Source of the DNA: Streptomyces asiaticus
GTDB taxonomy: Bacteria > Actinomycetota > Actinomycetes > Streptomycetales > Streptomycetaceae
Length of the DNA: 64,000 nucleotides
NCBI RefSeq assembly: GCF_018138715.1
Contig: NZ_JAGSHX010000006.1
Location: 1,612,001-1,676,000 of the forward strand
Reading direction: 5' to 3'
The notes beneath the pieces are model-generated. The model did no database searches. It saw only the letters and a program-made list of their open reading frames with translations, and had not been told where the DNA came from. A program made the translations under genes and the position numbers. Of the stretch, positions 35,137 through 44,259 are shown piece by piece (positions within the stretch are counted from its first letter, which is position 1; every line of letters starts with the position of its first letter).

Positions 35137-36144
35137 CTACTTGTCCCCGCCGCCGAAGGCCGCGTCGAACGACGCCGTCGGCGGGTCGAAGTCGAAGTGC
35201 TTCAGCCGGGCCAGCGCCTCCGGGGCGCCGGTGAGCCGGTCCATCCCGGCGTCCTCCCACTCGACCGACACCGGACCGTCGTAGCCGATCGAGCGCAGCA
35301 TCCGGAACACGTCCTCCCACGGCACATCGCCATGGCCCGCGGAGACGAAGTCCCAGCCGCGGCGGGGATCGCCCCAGGGCAGATGGGAGCCGAGGCGGCC
35401 GTTGCGGCCGTCCAGCCGCTTCCGGGCCTCCTTGCAGTCCACGTGGTAGATCCGGTCCCGGAAGTCCCACAGGAAGCCGACCGGGTCCAGGTCCTGCCAG
35501 ACGAAGTGGCTGGGGTCGAAGTTGAGCCCGAAGGCGGGGCGGTGGCCGACGGCCTCCAGCGCCTGGTGGGTGGTCCAGTAGTCGTAGGCGATCTCGCTGG
35601 GGTGCACCTCGTGGGCGAAGCGCACGCCCTCGGCGTCGAAGACGTCCAGGACCGGGTTCCAGCGCTCGGCGAAGTCCTCGTAGCCCCGCTCGATCATCCC
35701 CGGCACCACCGGCGGGAACATCGCCACCAGATGCCAGATGGAGGAGCCGGTGAAGCCGATGACGGTGCGGACCCCGAAGGCGGCCGCGGCGCGTGCGGTG
35801 TCGGCCATCTCGGCGGCGGCCCGCCGCCGTACGCCCTCCGCCTCGCCGTCGCCCCAGATCCGGGCGGGCAGGATGGCCTTGTGGCGCTCGTCGATGGGCG
35901 AGTCGCACACGGCCTGGCCGACCAGGTGGTTGGAGATGGCCCAGCACTTGAGACCGTACTTCTCCAGCAGCTCGCGCCGCCCGTCCAGATAGCCGGACTC
36001 GCCGAGCGCCCGGTCCACCTCGAAGTGATCGCCCCAGCAGGCGAGTTCCAGTCCGTCGTAGCCGAAGTCACGGGCCAGCCGGCAGACCTCCTCCAGGGGA
36101 AGGTCGGCCCACTGGCCGGTGAAGAGCGTGAAGGGTCTGGGCAT
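35137..36144 (-). CDS. Sugar phosphate isomerase/epimerase
   Basis: 335 residues. The TIM-barrel isomerase/epimerase pattern is strong: [95 protein letters not shown] and [12 protein letters not shown], with Glu, Asp, His and Glu positions for a divalent metal. It is cytosolic (no signal). The next gene upstream is a Gfo/Idh oxidoreductase 13 bases away. Such pairs often process 3-keto-glycosides or keto-inositols, and relatives act as glycoside beta-elimination enzymes. Substrate unknown. Confidence 0.87.
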   Translation of the reverse strand: MPRPFTLFTGQWADLPLEEVCRLARDFGYDGLELACWGDHFEVDRALGESGYLDGRRELLEKYGLKCWAISNHLVGQAVCDSPIDERHKAILPARIWGDGEAEGVRRRAAAEMADTARAAAAFGVRTVIGFTGSSIWHLVAMFPPVVPGMIERGYEDFAERWNPVLDVFDAEGVRFAHEVHPSEIAYDYWTTHQALEAVGHRPAFGLNFDPSHFVWQDLDPVGFLWDFRDRIYHVDCKEARKRLDGRNGRLGSHLPWGDPRRGWDFVSAGHGDVPWEDVFRMLRSIGYDGPVSVEWEDAGMDRLTGAPEALARLKHFDFDPPTASFDAAFGGGDK

Positions 36145-36157
36145 TCCGGCCTCCTCC

Positions 36158-37348
36158 TCAGACGGGTACGGGGGTGTAGACGCAGTTCTTCTCCGCGCTC
36201 TCCTCCACGGCGGCCAGCACCCGCTGCACCTGGAGCCCGTCCTCGAAGGACGGCTCGGGGCCGGTGCCGTCGGCGATCGCGAGCACCATGTCCCGCGCCT
36301 GGTGGACGAAGGTGTGCTCATAGCCGAGGGCGTGGCCCGGCGGCCACCACCCCTCGAGGTAGGGGTGGTCGGGCTCGGTCACCAGGATCCGGCGGAAGCC
36401 GGAGTCGATGGCTGGCTCGGTGTGGTCGTGGAAGGACAGCTCATTGAGGCGTTCCAGATCGAAGGCGAGCGAACCGCGATCGCCGTTGAGCTCGATCCTG
36501 AGCGAGTTCTTACGGCCCGCGGCGAACCGGCTGGCCTCGAACGAGGCCACCGCTCCGGAGCCGAACCGCCCGGTGAACAGCGCCGCGTCATCGACCGTCA
36601 CCGGCCCGCGCGCCGCCCCGCCCGCCCCGGAGCCGCCGAGCCCGGCCACCGCGCCGGCGGGCAGCGGCCGCTCCCGGATGAACGTCTCGGTGAGCGCCGA
36701 GACGCCGATCAGCCGCTCCCCGGCCAGATGCTGCGCCAGGTCGACGATGTGCGAACCCAGGTCGCCCAGGGCGCCGGAGCCCGCGTACTCCCGCCGCAAC
36801 CGCCACACCAGGGGGAACTCCGGGTCGACGATCCAGTCCTGGAGATAGGTGACCCGCACGTGCCGCAGCACGCCGATCCGCCCGTCCGCCACCATCCGGC
36901 GGGCGTACGCGATCGCGGGCGCGCGGCGGTAGTTGAAGCCCACCATCGCCACCTGGCCGCGCTCCCGCGCCCGCCGCGCCGCCTCCACCATGGCCTCGGC
37001 CTCGGCCACGGAGTTGGCGAGCGGCTTCTCGCACAGCACGTGCTTGCCCGCCTCCAGGGCCGCGATGGCGATCTCGGCATGGCTGTCGCCGGGGGTGCAG
37101 ACGTCGACCACCTGCACATCGTCCCGGGCGATCAGCGCCCGCCAGTCGGTTTCGGCGGCGGCCCAGCCGTGCCGGTCCGCGGCGGCCCGTACGGCGTCCG
37201 CGTCGCGCCCGCAGACCGCGGACATCGCGGGGCGGGCGGGGAGGTCGAAGACACGGCCGACGGTGCGCCAGCCCTGGGAGTGGGCCGCGCCCATGAAGGC
37301 GTAGCCGACCATGCCGACGCCGAGTGTCTTCGCTTCAGGATTTTCCAT
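36158..37348 (-). CDS. Gfo/Idh/MocA-family NAD(P)-dependent sugar oxidoreductase
   Basis: 396 residues. The N-terminal Rossmann domain shows [18 protein letters not shown] and [33 protein letters not shown] is the signature whose Lys assists catalysis in Gfo/Idh enzymes. The second half has the alpha/beta substrate domain with [19 protein letters not shown], where Asp and His are typical active-site residues. No export signal. It would oxidise a sugar or cyclitol hydroxyl (often C3 of a glucoside) and is coupled to the isomerase/epimerase. It sits downstream of a sugar ABC importer on the same strand, separated by 60 bases. Confidence 0.88.
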   Translation of the reverse strand: MENPEAKTLGVGMVGYAFMGAAHSQGWRTVGRVFDLPARPAMSAVCGRDADAVRAAADRHGWAAAETDWRALIARDDVQVVDVCTPGDSHAEIAIAALEAGKHVLCEKPLANSVAEAEAMVEAARRARERGQVAMVGFNYRRAPAIAYARRMVADGRIGVLRHVRVTYLQDWIVDPEFPLVWRLRREYAGSGALGDLGSHIVDLAQHLAGERLIGVSALTETFIRERPLPAGAVAGLGGSGAGGAARGPVTVDDAALFTGRFGSGAVASFEASRFAAGRKNSLRIELNGDRGSLAFDLERLNELSFHDHTEPAIDSGFRRILVTEPDHPYLEGWWPPGHALGYEHTFVHQARDMVLAIADGTGPEPSFEDGLQVQRVLAAVEESAEKNCVYTPVPV

Positions 37349-37408
37349 GGGACTCCTTCTGACGATCGCAAACCGACGCGAGGTGGGGGGTCTGGCCCTC
37401 AACAGGGC

Positions 37409-38467
37409 TCAGCTGAATCCCGTGGGGAGGTATTCGTCCACGTTGTCCTTGGTGACGACGGCGGAGTAGAGAGTGAGAGAAGCCGGGATCTCCAGCTCCG
37501 CGAGGCCGCCGACGCCCTTGCCCTGGCCGAGTGCGCGGGCGAGGTCGATGGCGGAGGCGGCCATGGTGGGCGGGTAGAGCACGGTGGCCTTCAGCACGCT
37601 GTTGTCGGCCTTGATGGCGTCCATGGCGTGCTTGGCGCCCGCGCCGCCGACCATGAGGAAGTCATCGCGCCCGGCCTGCTTGATGGCGCGCTCGGCGCCG
37701 ACGCCCTGGTCGTCGTCGTGGTTCCACAGGGCGTCGAAGTCGGAGTGGGCCTGGAGCAGCTGGGCCATCTTCGCCTGGCCCGACTCGACCGTGAACTCCG
37801 CGGCCTGGCGGCCGACCTTCTTGATGTTGGGGTAGTTCTTCAGGGCGTCGTTGAAGCCCTCGGTGCGCTGCCGGGTCAGCTCCAGGTTGTCGATCCCCGC
37901 CAACTCGATCACCTTGGCGTTCTTCTTGCCCTTGAGCTGCTCGCCGATGTAGCGCCCGGCGTTGAGACCCATGCCGTAGTTGTCGCCGCCGATCCAGCAG
38001 CGGTACGCCTGCGGCGAGGCGAAGATCCGGTCGAGGTTGACCACCGGGATGCCCGCCCGCATGGCCTTGAGCCCGACCTGGGTGAGCGCCTTGCCGTCGG
38101 CGGGCAGGATGACCAGGACGTCGACCTTCTTGTTGATGAGGGTCTCGATCTGGCCGATCTGCTGGGCGGTGTCGTTGGAGCCCTCGGTGGCCTCCAGGGT
38201 GACGTCCTTGTACTCCTTGGCGCGCCGCTTGGCCTGCTCGTTGATGGCGTTGAGCCAGCCGTGGTCGGCCTGGGGCCCGGCGAAGCCGATGGTGACCGCC
38301 TTACCGGGCTTGTCATTGGCCGTGTTCGCGGCCTGCTTGGCGTTGTCGCCGTCGTCGTTGTTCTCGTTGCTGGTGCACCCGGCGGCGAACAGCGCGCCCG
38401 CCGCGGCGGTGCCCAGGAGGAGGTTTCTGCGACTGGTGGCGGAGGAGGAGCTCTTGGCATACCTCAT
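37409..38467 (-). CDS. Sugar ABC transporter substrate-binding lipoprotein
   Basis: 352 residues; ATG overlaps the permease stop. The signal RRNLLLGTAAAGALFAAGC ends in a lipobox with Cys31, so the mature protein is anchored outside the membrane. A following Asn/Asp-rich linker leads into a periplasmic-binding-protein type I fold (VTIGFAGPQADHGWLNAINEQAKRRA, DVLVILPADGKALTQVGLKAM, GIPVVNLDRIF, ALWNHDDDQGVGAERAIKQAG), as in ribose, xylose and inositol binding proteins. GCWIGGDNYG-like text (RCWIGGDNYGMGLNAG) is typical of the ribose group. The two Arg residues before the hydrophobic stretch may allow Tat export. Confidence 0.9.
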   Translation of the reverse strand: MRYAKSSSSATSRRNLLLGTAAAGALFAAGCTSNENNDDGDNAKQAANTANDKPGKAVTIGFAGPQADHGWLNAINEQAKRRAKEYKDVTLEATEGSNDTAQQIGQIETLINKKVDVLVILPADGKALTQVGLKAMRAGIPVVNLDRIFASPQAYRCWIGGDNYGMGLNAGRYIGEQLKGKKNAKVIELAGIDNLELTRQRTEGFNDALKNYPNIKKVGRQAAEFTVESGQAKMAQLLQAHSDFDALWNHDDDQGVGAERAIKQAGRDDFLMVGGAGAKHAMDAIKADNSVLKATVLYPPTMAASAIDLARALGQGKGVGGLAELEIPASLTLYSAVVTKDNVDEYLPTGFS

Positions 38468-39540
38468 GGCGTCGAACGACCCTTCTGTACCAGGACGGCG
38501 GCGACGATGATCGCGCCCTTGGCGATCTGCTGGACATCGCTCTGAAGGTTGTTCAGGGCGAACAGATTGGTGATGGTGGTGAAGACGAGGACGCCGAGGA
38601 CCGATCCGGTGATGGTGCCGCGGCCGCCGCTGAGCAGCGTGCCGCCGATGATCGCGGCGGCGATGGCGTCGAGTTCGTAGAGGTTGCCGTTGGTGTTCTG
38701 GCCCGAGCCGGTGAGGACGACCAGCATGAAGGCGGCGACACCGCAGCACAGCCCGGAGAGCAGATACAGCAGCAGCCGCTGCCGTTTGACGTCGATGCCC
38801 GCGAGCCGGGCCGCCTCCGCGTTGCCGCCGATGGCGACCGTGCGCCGGCCGAAGGTGGTGCGGTTGAGCACCAGCCAGCCCACCACGGTGACGGCGGCGA
38901 AGATCATCACCAGCGGCGGTATGCCGAGGACGTAGGCGTCCGGGAGCCCGAGGTCCAGGACCTGGTTGACGGTGACGACCTGGGTCTTGCCGTCGCTGAT
39001 CTGGAGGGCCAGGCCACGGGCGGAGGCGAGCATCGCGAGGGTGGCGATGAACGGGACCATCCCGCCGTACGCGATGAGCACCCCGTTGACGAGTCCGCAG
39101 CCGAGCCCCACCAGGACCGCGCACAGCAGGATGCCGCCGAGCCCGTAGTCCTGGGTGGCGAGCGTGGTGGCCCACACCGAGGCCAGCGCGACGATCGCGC
39201 CGACCGACAGATCGATGCCGCCGCTGGTGATGACGAACGTCACGCCGACGGTGACGACACCGATGACGGACGCCTGGGTGAGCACGAGCTGGAGGTTGTC
39301 GGTGCTGAGGAACTCATCGGGCTTGGTGAAGCCGCCGACGGCGACCAGCACCGCCAGCACCCCGAGGAGCGAGAGGTTGCGCAGGTCGGCCAGGCGCCGC
39401 AGCCTGCTCAGCGGATCGGTGTCGGTACGGCCGGCCGGCGGTTTGCCGACCGGACCGGCCGTCAGCGTGGCGCCCGCGCCCGGTACCGGGGCGGGGTCGG
39501 CCGGAGGCGGCGACGCCGGCCTGCTCCCGGGTGAATTCAC
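38464..39540 (-). CDS. Sugar ABC transporter permease (ribose/RbsC type)
   Basis: 358 residues from the GTG at 39540, which overlaps the ATPase stop (GTGA); further upstream in-frame sequence lies within the ATPase gene. After a Pro-rich cytosolic N-terminus (~1-55), eight to ten membrane helices follow. The hallmark stretch VTFVITSGGIDLSVGAIVAL and later AARLAGIDVKRQRLLLYLLSG, IAAAIIGGTLLSGGRGTITGSVLGVL identify the BPD_transp_2 family. It forms the channel with the two neighbouring transporter components. Confidence 0.92.
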   Translation of the reverse strand: MNSPGSRPASPPPADPAPVPGAGATLTAGPVGKPPAGRTDTDPLSRLRRLADLRNLSLLGVLAVLVAVGGFTKPDEFLSTDNLQLVLTQASVIGVVTVGVTFVITSGGIDLSVGAIVALASVWATTLATQDYGLGGILLCAVLVGLGCGLVNGVLIAYGGMVPFIATLAMLASARGLALQISDGKTQVVTVNQVLDLGLPDAYVLGIPPLVMIFAAVTVVGWLVLNRTTFGRRTVAIGGNAEAARLAGIDVKRQRLLLYLLSGLCCGVAAFMLVVLTGSGQNTNGNLYELDAIAAAIIGGTLLSGGRGTITGSVLGVLVFTTITNLFALNNLQSDVQQIAKGAIIVAAVLVQKGRSTP

Positions 39541-41066
39541 GACGGGCTCCCTTCCATGACGAGATCGAGGACCCGGTGCTCGTCCAGCTCCCGCGCGGGC
39601 GCCGTATGGACGACGCGGCCCTCGCGGAGCACCAGCACCCGGTCGGCGAGGCCCAGGACTTCGGGCAGTTCGCTGGAGACGAGAAGGACGGCCATGCCGT
39701 CGTCGGCGAGTCGGCGGATCACCGCGTACAGCTCGGCGCGGGCGCCCACGTCCACCCCGCGCGTCGGCTCGTCCAGCAGCAGCACCCGGCAGCCGCGCAG
39801 CAGCCAGCGGGCCAGTACGGCCTTCTGCTGATTGCCCCCGGACAGGGTGCGCACCGGCCGCTCCGGGTCGTCGGGGTGCAGCGACAGATCGCGGACGCAG
39901 CGGCGGGCCGCCGCCCGCTCCGCGCCGCGGTCCACCCATCCGGCGCGGGAGAAGCGGGTCAGCGAGGAGACCGAGACATTGCGGGTGACGGACTCCAGCA
40001 TCAGCAGCGCCTGCGCCTTGCGCTCCTCGGGGGCGAGACCGAGCCCGGCGCGCACGGCGGCGGTCACACTGCCGGGGCGCAGCGGGCGGCCGTCCACCAC
40101 GACCCGGCCCGAGGTGGGGCGGCGGGCGCCGTAGACGGTCTCCAGGATCTCGGACCGCCCGGAGCCGACGAGTCCGGCCAGCCCGACGATCTCGCCGGGC
40201 GCCACCTCGAGGTCGAGCGGCTCGAACTCCCCCGCCCGGCCCAGGTTCTCCAGCCGCAGCACGGGCGTGGCGGTGGCGACCGGCGGCGCCGTGGTGCGGC
40301 GCGGAAACGCGTACTCCACGTCCCGGCCCGTCATCAGCGCCACGACCTCGCGGGTCGGGGTGGTGCGCGCGGGCAGCCCGCGGGCCGCGGCGCGACCGTC
40401 CTTGAGCACGGTGACGCGGTCGCCGATCCGGCGGATCTCCTCCAGCCGGTGCGAGATGTAGACGACGGCGACCCCGGCGGCGGTGAGATCGCCGACGATG
40501 CGGAAGAGGTTGTCGACCTCGTCGGGGTCGAGGGCCGCGGACGGCTCGTCCATCACGATCAGCTGGACGTCGTGGGAGAGCGCGCGGGCCATCGAGACGA
40601 TCTGCTGCCCGGCCGCGGACAGGTCCCCCACCAGCCGCCCCGGGTCGATCTCGGGGTGCCCGAGCCGGGTGAGGAGGGCGGCGGTGGCGGTGCGGGCCGC
40701 GCGGGAGCGGACGAACCCTCCGGTGGCCATCTCATGGCCGAGGAAGACGTTCTCGGCCACGGACAGCCCCTCCACCAGGTCGAGTTCCTGGTAGATGGTG
40801 GCGATGCCGAGGCGCATGGCGGCGATGGGCGATTTGAGGGTGACCGGTTCGCCACGCCAGAGGATCTCGCCGCTGTCGGGCTGATGCGCCCCGGCGACCA
40901 CCTTGATCAGCGTGGACTTGCCCGCGCCGTTCTGGCCGAGCAGACAGTGCACCTCGCCCGCTTCGACATCGAGGTCGACGCCGTCCAGGGCCCGTACGCC
41001 GGGGAAGGACTTGGTGATCGCGGACATGGTGAGGAGTGGGCGCGGGTCGGGTGGTGCCGGTGCCAT
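39537..41066 (-). CDS. Sugar ABC transporter ATPase with two nucleotide-binding domains
   Basis: 509 residues, the length of RbsA/XylG-type ATPases. First domain: Walker A GQNGAGKSTLIK (~43-54), signature region LSAAGQQ, Walker B IVMDEPSAALD. Second domain: the family's altered Walker A GLVGSGRSE, signature LSGGNQQK and Walker B LLLDEPTRGVD. It powers import of a monosaccharide or polyol. It is the first gene of the transporter operon, 420 bases after the ROK gene on the same strand, with tandem repeats in between. Confidence 0.93.
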   Translation of the reverse strand: MAPAPPDPRPLLTMSAITKSFPGVRALDGVDLDVEAGEVHCLLGQNGAGKSTLIKVVAGAHQPDSGEILWRGEPVTLKSPIAAMRLGIATIYQELDLVEGLSVAENVFLGHEMATGGFVRSRAARTATAALLTRLGHPEIDPGRLVGDLSAAGQQIVSMARALSHDVQLIVMDEPSAALDPDEVDNLFRIVGDLTAAGVAVVYISHRLEEIRRIGDRVTVLKDGRAAARGLPARTTPTREVVALMTGRDVEYAFPRRTTAPPVATATPVLRLENLGRAGEFEPLDLEVAPGEIVGLAGLVGSGRSEILETVYGARRPTSGRVVVDGRPLRPGSVTAAVRAGLGLAPEERKAQALLMLESVTRNVSVSSLTRFSRAGWVDRGAERAAARRCVRDLSLHPDDPERPVRTLSGGNQQKAVLARWLLRGCRVLLLDEPTRGVDVGARAELYAVIRRLADDGMAVLLVSSELPEVLGLADRVLVLREGRVVHTAPARELDEHRVLDLVMEGSPS

Positions 41067-41485
41067 GGCGGGCCTCCTCGGCGGGGGTCGCTCGATGCGG
41101 TGCTGTCGCTCGTATGCGGTGCGGTCGCTCGGATGCGGTGCGGTCGCTCGGATGCGGTGCTGTCGCTCGGATGCGGTGCTGTCGCTCGGATGCGGTGCGG
41201 GTCGCTGGGCGTGCGGGGCGCTTGGGCGTGCGGGTGCGCGGGGGCGTGGCGGTGATGTGGCGGTGCCGTGATGGGGTGGCGGGGCGCGACCGGGTAGCGG
41301 CGCGGCCCGGTGGGATCTGGTGCCGGGTGGTGTACGGCTCGGTGGTGCGGCTCGTGCCTCGACGTGGCGTACGCCGAGGGGCGGTGCGATGCGGTGCGGA
41401 TGCCGTGCTGCTGCGCTGTGCCGAGGTGCGGCCCGGCCGGGACCGGACGGGGTCAGGCGGTCATGCGGTGGTGGCCATCAGGCGG
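41067..41485. other. Intergenic region (419 bp) between the ROK gene and the ABC operon
   Basis: No gene is supported. It must contain the start region of the minus-strand ABC operon. The first ~130 bases hold a six-copy tandem repeat (described separately); the remainder is G-rich, with GTGCGG/GTGCGA words and no clear promoter or hairpin. Confidence 0.55.
41087..41199. repeat. Six-copy 19-bp tandem repeat upstream of the ABC operon
   Basis: Units beginning near 41087, 41105, 41124, 41143, 41162 and 41181 follow the pattern GTCGCTCGGATGCGGTGCG with the last base G or T; the first copy is 18 bp. There are no unique spacers. The array starts only 21 bases upstream of the ATPase start codon, so it overlaps the expected leader or promoter. 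Confidence 0.9.
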
Positions 41486-42667
41486 TCAGGCCGGTGAGAA
41501 GAGGTGGTCGCTGATCAGGCGGGCGGCGCCGGTAACCCCGGCGGCCGGGCCGAGTTCGCCCAGCACGATGGGGAGGTTGCCGGTGGCCAGGGGCAGGGAC
41601 TGGCGGTAGACCTGGGTCCGTATGGCGGCGAGCAGCGTATGGCCGAGCCCGGTGACACCGCCGCCGATGACCACCAGACCGGGGTTGAAGAAGCTGACGA
41701 GCCCGGCGATGACCTGGCCCGTACGGGTGCCGCCGTCCCTGATGAGGTCGAGCGCGGTCGCGTCGCCCGCCGAGGCCGCCGCGGCGACGTCGGTGGCGGC
41801 GAGGCTGCCCACTTCCTCCAGCCGGGCGGCGAGTTCGGCGGACCGGCCGTCGCGAGCGGCCTCCTCGGCGTCGCGGGCCAGCGCCGCGCCGCCGAAGTAC
41901 GCCTCCAGACAGCCGTGGTTGCCGCAGGCGCAGGGGCGGCCGTCGGGTTCGGCCTGGATGTGGCCGATGTCGCCCGCGCTGCCCGTCGTACCGCGGTAGA
42001 CCTCACCGCCGACGACGATCCCGCAGCCGATACCGGTGCCGATCTTCACGCAGAGGAAGTCCTTGACGGAACGGGCGACTCCCGCGTGCTGCTCCCCCAT
42101 CGCCATGAGGTTCACATCGTTGTCGACCATGACCGGGCAGCCGAGCTCCTGGCTGAGCGCCTCCCGTACGGGGAAGCCGTCCCACCCCGGCATGATCGGC
42201 GGCGCCACGGGCACGCCCTCGGGGAACCGCACCGGTCCCGGCACCCCGATGCCCGCCCCGTCGAACCCCTCGGCCACCCCGGACGCCCGGAGCTTCGCGG
42301 CCATGTCCAGCACCTGCTCGAAGACCGCGACGGGCCCCTCGCGCACATCCATGGGCTGGTTGAGGTGGCCGAGAATCTCCAGTTCGGCATTGGTCACGGC
42401 GACGTCCACGGAGGTGGCGCCGATGTCCACGCCGAGCAGCCGCAGCCCGGGCGCGAGCCGGATGTTGTGCGAACGCCGGCCGCCCCGCGAGGCCGCCAGC
42501 CCGTCCGCGACCACCAGCCCGGTCTCCAGCAGCCGGTCGATCTCCACGGCCAGCTTCGAACGCGACAGGTCGATCTCATCGCCCAGCTGAGCACGGGAGT
42601 TGGGGCCGCCGTCGCGCAGCAGGCGAAGCAATCGCGCCTGATGCGCGTTGGCCGGTCGTGCCGTCAT
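41486..42667 (-). CDS. ROK-family transcriptional regulator
   Basis: 393 residues. Residues ~1-65 form a winged helix-turn-helix (NAHQARLLRLLRDGGPNSRAQLGDEIDLSRSKLAVEIDRLLETGLV). Residues ~75-390 are a ROK sugar-kinase-like domain: LLGVDIGATSVDVAV (ATP-phosphate loop), VPGPVRFPEGV, DNDVNLMAMGE, GTGIGCGIVVGGEVYRG, GHIQ and the zinc motif CACGNHGCLE. ROK repressors release DNA on binding a sugar or sugar phosphate. It lies directly upstream of the sugar ABC operon and is its likely regulator. A strong dyad sits in its own promoter. Confidence 0.92.
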   Translation of the reverse strand: MTARPANAHQARLLRLLRDGGPNSRAQLGDEIDLSRSKLAVEIDRLLETGLVVADGLAASRGGRRSHNIRLAPGLRLLGVDIGATSVDVAVTNAELEILGHLNQPMDVREGPVAVFEQVLDMAAKLRASGVAEGFDGAGIGVPGPVRFPEGVPVAPPIMPGWDGFPVREALSQELGCPVMVDNDVNLMAMGEQHAGVARSVKDFLCVKIGTGIGCGIVVGGEVYRGTTGSAGDIGHIQAEPDGRPCACGNHGCLEAYFGGAALARDAEEAARDGRSAELAARLEEVGSLAATDVAAAASAGDATALDLIRDGGTRTGQVIAGLVSFFNPGLVVIGGGVTGLGHTLLAAIRTQVYRQSLPLATGNLPIVLGELGPAAGVTGAARLISDHLFSPA

Positions 42668-42779
42668 GCGCCTCACGCTGCCCCTCCCGCCGTCATCGGC
42701 ATCCACGTGGCCGGGCTTGCACGGGGAACGTAGCAGCGGTTGTCGGGAGTGGGAAGAACTTGCGCCGCAATTGGCTCCG

Positions 42780-42804
42780 ACTTTCTCCTGTCTCAGGACA
42801 AAGT
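42780..42804. promoter_or_regulatory. Palindromic operator candidate upstream of the ROK gene
   Basis: A 25-bp near-perfect dyad: outer arms ACTTT and AAAGT, inner arms TCCTG and CAGGA around a 3-base centre, with one unpaired base between arms on each side. It lies 113 bases before the ROK start. The layout resembles operators of ROK repressors in general, so autoregulation is inferred. Confidence 0.5.
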
Positions 42805-42843
42805 AATGCGCGCACGAGTGCCCCCCAGGTGCCCGGCGACGCC

Positions 42844-44259
42844 TCAGCCCGGCTGCCTCAGATGGCGCATGAGCTGCTCGAACAGCGCCCAGCTCGAGGG
42901 CGAACTCCCGTCGCCGAGCGGATAGTAGAAGCCCGGGCGGGCCGCGGGCCCCAGCGGCACGGGCTGGGCGGGCAGCGGTGTGCGCCGGGCGAAGGTGAGG
43001 CCGACGTCCCGCGCCTCGTCGGCTCCGAGCGCGAAGCCGACCGGGACGGCGGGCGGTTCGAGGCGGGCGGGCAGGCTCAGGTCGCGGCGGGCGGCCCGCA
43101 GCTGGACCAGCAGCGACTGGAGCCGGTGCTCGGTCACCAGCGTGGCCGCGAGGTCGGGCAGGGCGTCCAGTGGCGGCTTCTCGCCGGGGCCGTAGCCGAA
43201 GGCCAGCGTCACGTCCTGTTCGACGCCCCGGGCGGTCCGCTCCACGCGCAGCGTGGCGATCGCGGGCCGGTCGGCACGGCCCACCGCGACCACCCAGGTG
43301 CTCTCCGGGGCGCGGTCGCGGGCGAGGGCGGTCAGGGCCTCGCACGACCAGGGCAGATTGACGGGCTCGGCGGTGCTCCAGCCCTCAGGTGGACCACCGG
43401 TGACGGCGGCCCAGGCCGCCTCGAGGGGCCCACCGAGGACGAGCCGCTCCTCGGCCGGCTGCACGGTGCGGAAGGACAGGGCGAGTTGGCGCTCCCCGGT
43501 GTCCTCGGCGCCCTCGAGGAAGGCCCGGGCCACCGGAGTGCGCTCCGGTTCCGCCTCGACCGGGGTGAACCCCCCGTCGTGCCAGCGCAGCAGGGCGCCG
43601 GACAGCCCGTCGTAATAGCCGCCGCCCTCGTCGTCGCACACCACCCAGCGGGACGGCAGCCCGGTGAGCGACAGGCGCGTGGGCAGGCTGAGCCGGGAGG
43701 TCGCGGGGGTCACGATCTGGACGGCGCGGTCGCTCGCGGCCGCGGCCCGTATCGCGTCCGAGAGCCAGGCCGTCATGGCCACCACGGGTCTGTCCTGGAG
43801 CACCACCGCCGTACGCTCGGTGAGCACGTCGACGGCGGGCTGGGCCGCGGCCGGGGCGGCGGCCGCGGCACCGGCGCCGGGCTGTGCGGCCTCGGCGTCC
43901 GCCGCCGCGGCCGACGGCCAGACCGAGCCGCCGCACAGCCCGGCGAGACGCCGCGCGAAGGACGCCGCCAGCAGCTCGGCGCGCTCCACTCCGGTGGCGG
44001 CCCTGGCCTCGGTCCACCACACGGGCACGCCGGTGTCCCCGGCCTCGGGTCCCAGCAGCCGCGCCGCCTCGCCCGCGACCCGCACCAGCAGCGGCGCCTC
44101 CACGGACACCAGCGGGCGGCCCGCCTCGTCGCACATCTGGAGCACCGCGCCCTCGCCGGCCGAGCGCACGTCGAGGCCGGGGCCCCCGGCGAACAGCCCG
44201 GCGACGAGGCTCCAGACGTCGGGCATCCGCTCGGTGAGCGCGATCACGTCCTTGGTCAT
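42844..44259 (-). CDS. Type VII secretion-associated protein (DUF6177-like)
   Basis: 471 residues from the ATG at 44259, which overlaps the EccC stop (ATGA). I recognise it only as a protein that accompanies EccC in Streptomyces, probably DUF6177. It is soluble, with an Ala/Pro-rich linker near residues 125-150. The N-terminal part reads IALTERMPDVWSLVAGLFAGGPGLDVRS; the central part has VVLQDRPVVAMTAWLSDAIRAAA and LPSRWVVCDDEGGGYYDG; the end has LRQPG. No membrane segment or nucleotide-binding motif is seen. Its position as last gene of the operon suggests a cytosolic cofactor or chaperone of the ATPase (inference). Confidence 0.6.
   Translation of the reverse strand: MTKDVIALTERMPDVWSLVAGLFAGGPGLDVRSAGEGAVLQMCDEAGRPLVSVEAPLLVRVAGEAARLLGPEAGDTGVPVWWTEARAATGVERAELLAASFARRLAGLCGGSVWPSAAAADAEAAQPGAGAAAAAPAAAQPAVDVLTERTAVVLQDRPVVAMTAWLSDAIRAAAASDRAVQIVTPATSRLSLPTRLSLTGLPSRWVVCDDEGGGYYDGLSGALLRWHDGGFTPVEAEPERTPVARAFLEGAEDTGERQLALSFRTVQPAEERLVLGGPLEAAWAAVTGGPPEGWSTAEPVNLPWSCEALTALARDRAPESTWVVAVGRADRPAIATLRVERTARGVEQDVTLAFGYGPGEKPPLDALPDLAATLVTEHRLQSLLVQLRAARRDLSLPARLEPPAVPVGFALGADEARDVGLTFARRTPLPAQPVPLGPAARPGFYYPLGDGSSPSSWALFEQLMRHLRQPG

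Noticed and set aside
41087..41199. CRISPR-like array
   Set aside because: The 19-bp units are directly adjacent with no spacers, and no cas genes lie nearby.
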